Shown: piece by piece, positions 60,953 to 64,000 of the stretch
Layout of the letters: every line of letters starts with the position of its first letter
Position numbering within the stretch: the stretch's first letter is position 1
Assembly: GCA_008363385.1 (NCBI GenBank)
Contig: RHKY01000013.1
Location: 44,491 to 108,490, forward strand
DNA from: Acidobacteriota bacterium
GTDB lineage: Bacteria > Acidobacteriota > Thermoanaerobaculia > UBA5066
Length of the DNA stretch: 64,000 nt
Reading direction: 5' to 3'
Notes under the pieces: generated by a model
What the model was told of the DNA's origin: nothing
Databases searched by the model: none
What the model saw: the letters and a program-made list of their open reading frames with translations, nothing else
Position numbers and translations under genes: made by a program

Positions 60953-61060
60953 CCCCTCGCGCAGGTGCTCCGCGTCGTTGAGCCGGACGATGCCGAGGTT
61001 TCCGATCTTCTCCTCGCGTGGACCCCCTGGCGGTCCACCGTCACGTATGAGAGCTTCGTG

Positions 61061-61087
61061 CCAGCGGCCGGCGCAGCGGGCCGCTGG
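61061..61087. promoter_or_regulatory. 9-base inverted repeat in a divergent promoter region
   Basis: CCAGCGGCC (61061-61069) and GGCCGCTGG (61079-61087) form a perfect inverted repeat with a nine-base centre. It lies about 110 bases upstream of the TonB-like start and about 30 bases upstream of the rimP promoter. It may be an operator or a hairpin; nothing more can be said. The region 60953-61225 has no gene. Confidence 0.3.
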
Positions 61088-61115
61088 ATCTTAGCCGTCC
61101 CTTCGCGCCCCTCCG

Positions 61116-61145
61116 TTGCCTCGCCCGAGGGAGCGGTGATATAAA
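61116..61145 (+). promoter_or_regulatory. promoter of the rimP-nusA-infB operon
   Basis: TTGCCT (61116-61121) and TATAAA (61140-61145) are 18 bases apart, with TGA just before the -10 (weak extended -10). Transcription would start near 61152, about 25 bases before the leader terminator. Confidence 0.6.
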
Positions 61146-61174
61146 GACGCCGGGCTGACTTTCAAGGACCTTGG

Positions 61175-61202
61175 AGGTGGGCTTCTTGCCCACCTTTTTT
61201 TT
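61175..61202 (+). terminator. perfect intrinsic terminator in the rimP-nusA-infB leader
   Basis: AGGTGGGC (61175-61182), loop TTCTT, GCCCACCT (61188-61195), then seven more Ts to 61202 (eight Ts in all). It is the only classic T-tailed terminator I see. It lies between the operon promoter and rimP and so must be read through for the operon to be made. A perfect GGAGGTG sits in its left arm, 46 bases before the rimP start, probably by chance. Confidence 0.85.
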
Positions 61203-61225
61203 CGCCCGACGAGACCAAGAACCGC

Positions 61226-61708
61226 TTGACCGACGCACCGAACCGGACGCTCCCCTTCGGCCCCGACATCGAGGCCCGGATCGCGGACGCCATCGCTCCG
61301 CTGGGGCTGGCCCTCTGCCACGTCGCGTGGCGCCCGGGCCGCAGGCGGGGCGTCCTGACGCTGACCGTGGAGAGCCCGGTCGGCGTCTCCCTGGACGACT
61401 GCGCGGCCGCCAGCCACGCCGTCTCGGACCTCCTGGACCGCCTCGACCCGGTCGAGGGGTCCTACGTCCTCGAGGTCGAGTCGCCGGGGCTCGACCGGCC
61501 GCTCTACTCCCTGGCCGACTGCGAGCGCTTCCGGGGCCGCCGCGTCCGGGTGCAGCTCCGCGCGCCCGTCGAGAAGACCTCGCGCCTGAAGGGCCTGCTC
61601 GAGGAAGTGTCCGGGGAGGCCCTGACGATCCTTGATGAGGATCGCAAGCGCCGCTACACTGTCCAGTTCGGCGACGTGAAGGTCGCGCGGCTGATCCCGG
61701 AGCCTTAG
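61226..61708 (+). CDS. rimP: ribosome maturation factor RimP
   Basis: This 160-residue protein has the two-domain RimP shape: an N-terminal part with LGLALCHVAWRPGRRRGVLTLTVE and LLDRLDPVEGSYVLEVESPGLDRPL, and a C-terminal SH3-like part (RVRVQLRAPVEKTSRLKGLLEEV, YTVQFGDVKVARLIPE). The start is a TTG at 61226 without a clear ribosome site. It helps 30S subunit assembly. It precedes nusA and infB, the order found widely in bacteria, and is 40 bases from nusA. Confidence 0.93.
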   Translation: MTDAPNRTLPFGPDIEARIADAIAPLGLALCHVAWRPGRRRGVLTLTVESPVGVSLDDCAAASHAVSDLLDRLDPVEGSYVLEVESPGLDRPLYSLADCERFRGRRVRVQLRAPVEKTSRLKGLLEEVSGEALTILDEDRKRRYTVQFGDVKVARLIPEP

Positions 61709-61748
61709 CTCCGGCGCGACGTCCGGACCCGCCGGAAGACCAGAGGGA

Positions 61749-63580
<1,832 letters not shown>

Positions 63581-63584
<4 letters not shown>

Positions 63585-64000
63585 AGACGATGTCCTCGAA
63601 GTTCACCGTGTCCGAGCTGGCCAAGATGATGGGGAAGCCCGCCAAGGAGGTCCTGTTCCTCCTGCAGGGGATCGGCGTCGACGTCAAGACGGTCGACTCC
63701 GTCCTCGACCCGTCGACGGCGCAGGCGATCCTCACCGGGAAGACCCAGGCCCCGAAGTCGCTCATCGTCCGGCAGGCGGCGCCGGCGCCCGCGCCCGTGG
63801 CGGTCAAGCCGAAGCCGGAGCGCGCCGCGCTGAAGCGGATCAAGATCGTCGAGCGGGCCGCCGCGGAGAGCGCGGAGACCGCCGAGGCCGGCGAGGCCGA
63901 AGGGGCCGCCGCGGAGACCGAGGCGGCCGCCGCCGCGGCGCCGCCGGCTCCGGAGCCCGCGGCCGCCGTCCTCGCCGCCGAGCCGGAGCCAGCTCCGGAG
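63581..64000 (+). CDS. infB: translation initiation factor IF-2, N-terminal part (cut by window edge)
   Basis: Only the first 140 residues are seen. They start at a GTG overlapping the nusA stop and read KFTVSELAKMMGKPAKEVLF with LQGIGVDVKTVDSVLD, the IF2 N-terminal domain that is a helix-turn-like module, and then the Ala/Glu/Pro-rich linker typical of infB in high-GC genomes. The GTPase domain is beyond the edge. An ATG three codons on is an alternative start. Confidence 0.92.

Noticed and set aside
61021-61225. A tRNA or riboswitch before rimP, as metY precedes rimP in E. coli
   Set aside because: No cloverleaf, no CCA and no T-loop GTTCGA pattern is present. The only structures seen are the inverted repeat and the terminator hairpin.
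61171-61635. An open frame starting at a TTG within the leader terminator with a perfect GGAGGTG nearby
   Set aside because: It is out of frame with rimP and gives an Arg/Pro-rich product without similarity to a known protein; the Shine-Dalgarno-like bases are part of the terminator stem.

Overview
The window is very GC-rich (above 70 % by eye) and densely coded. It comes from a Gram-negative-type (diderm) bacterium: it has phosphate-selective outer-membrane porins, a TolC/membrane-fusion/RND efflux operon, a TonB-type protein, a periplasmic HtrA protease, O-antigen-like glycan genes, alpha2beta2 glycyl-tRNA synthetase and futalosine-pathway menaquinone synthesis. A very long Gre-domain protein, DprE1/DprE2 and multiheme cytochromes fit Acidobacteriota (perhaps Thermoanaerobaculia), but that placement is inference. 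I see no tRNA, rRNA, CRISPR array, insertion sequence or prophage, and no gene-free stretch longer than about 300 bases. Start codons GTG and TTG are common, and many neighbours overlap by 1-8 bases (GTGA, ATGA, TGATG), so operons are tightly coupled.

Layout. 1-4 kb: phosphate acquisition, with pstC (cut by the edge) and pstS on the minus strand divergent from two tandem OprO/P-like porins; between them lies a triplet of 11-base-phased sites resembling a Pho box. 4-5.5 kb: a membrane NapC/NirT-type multiheme cytochrome. 5.6-30.7 kb: a surface-glycan and envelope locus. A plus-strand operon encodes UDP-GlcNAc 2-epimerase, two coiled-coil glycosyltransferases (one of 1556 residues with three transferase modules and a methyltransferase) and a lipoprotein. 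Facing it on the minus strand are two five-TM phosphoglycerol-transferase-like enzymes (one with SLH repeats) and a methyltransferase plus kinase/coiled-coil pair that looks like a split WbdD chain terminator and ruler. Then come a GT-C enzyme, a DprE2-DprE1-gingipain-like peptidase-FnIII operon, a DUF2914-like protein and a second GT-C enzyme. 30.7-38.4 kb: HhH DNA glycosylase, class A PBP and two amidohydrolase-like proteins. 38.4-43.2 kb: giant Gre-domain protein, chalcone-isomerase-like protein and YfhO-like membrane protein. 43.4-46.9 kb: Ser/Thr kinase with TPRs, cupredoxin-like protein and rhodanese. 46.9-52.2 kb: glyS-glyQ, recO, a Zn-ribbon protein and mqnE. 52.2-58.1 kb: RND efflux operon. 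58.3-61 kb: HtrA and a TonB-like protein. 61.1-64 kb: the rimP-nusA-infB operon, preceded by a promoter and a perfect intrinsic terminator in its leader.

The most notable system is the glycan locus. Epimerase, modular transferases and polyprenyl-phosphate-dependent GT-C enzymes would build a surface polymer. DprE1/E2 would supply a polyprenyl-phosphate pentose, the split WbdD-like pair would cap and measure the chain, and the LtaS-type enzymes could decorate it. The ruler coiled coil is built from 84-base tandem repeats that could change in number. These functional links are inference from domain content and gene order. The regulatory DNA also agrees with itself: several promoters share a TTGCC-type -35 element and a TATAAG/TATAAA/TACGAT -10 element, and some lie so close to the start codon that the mRNA is probably leaderless.
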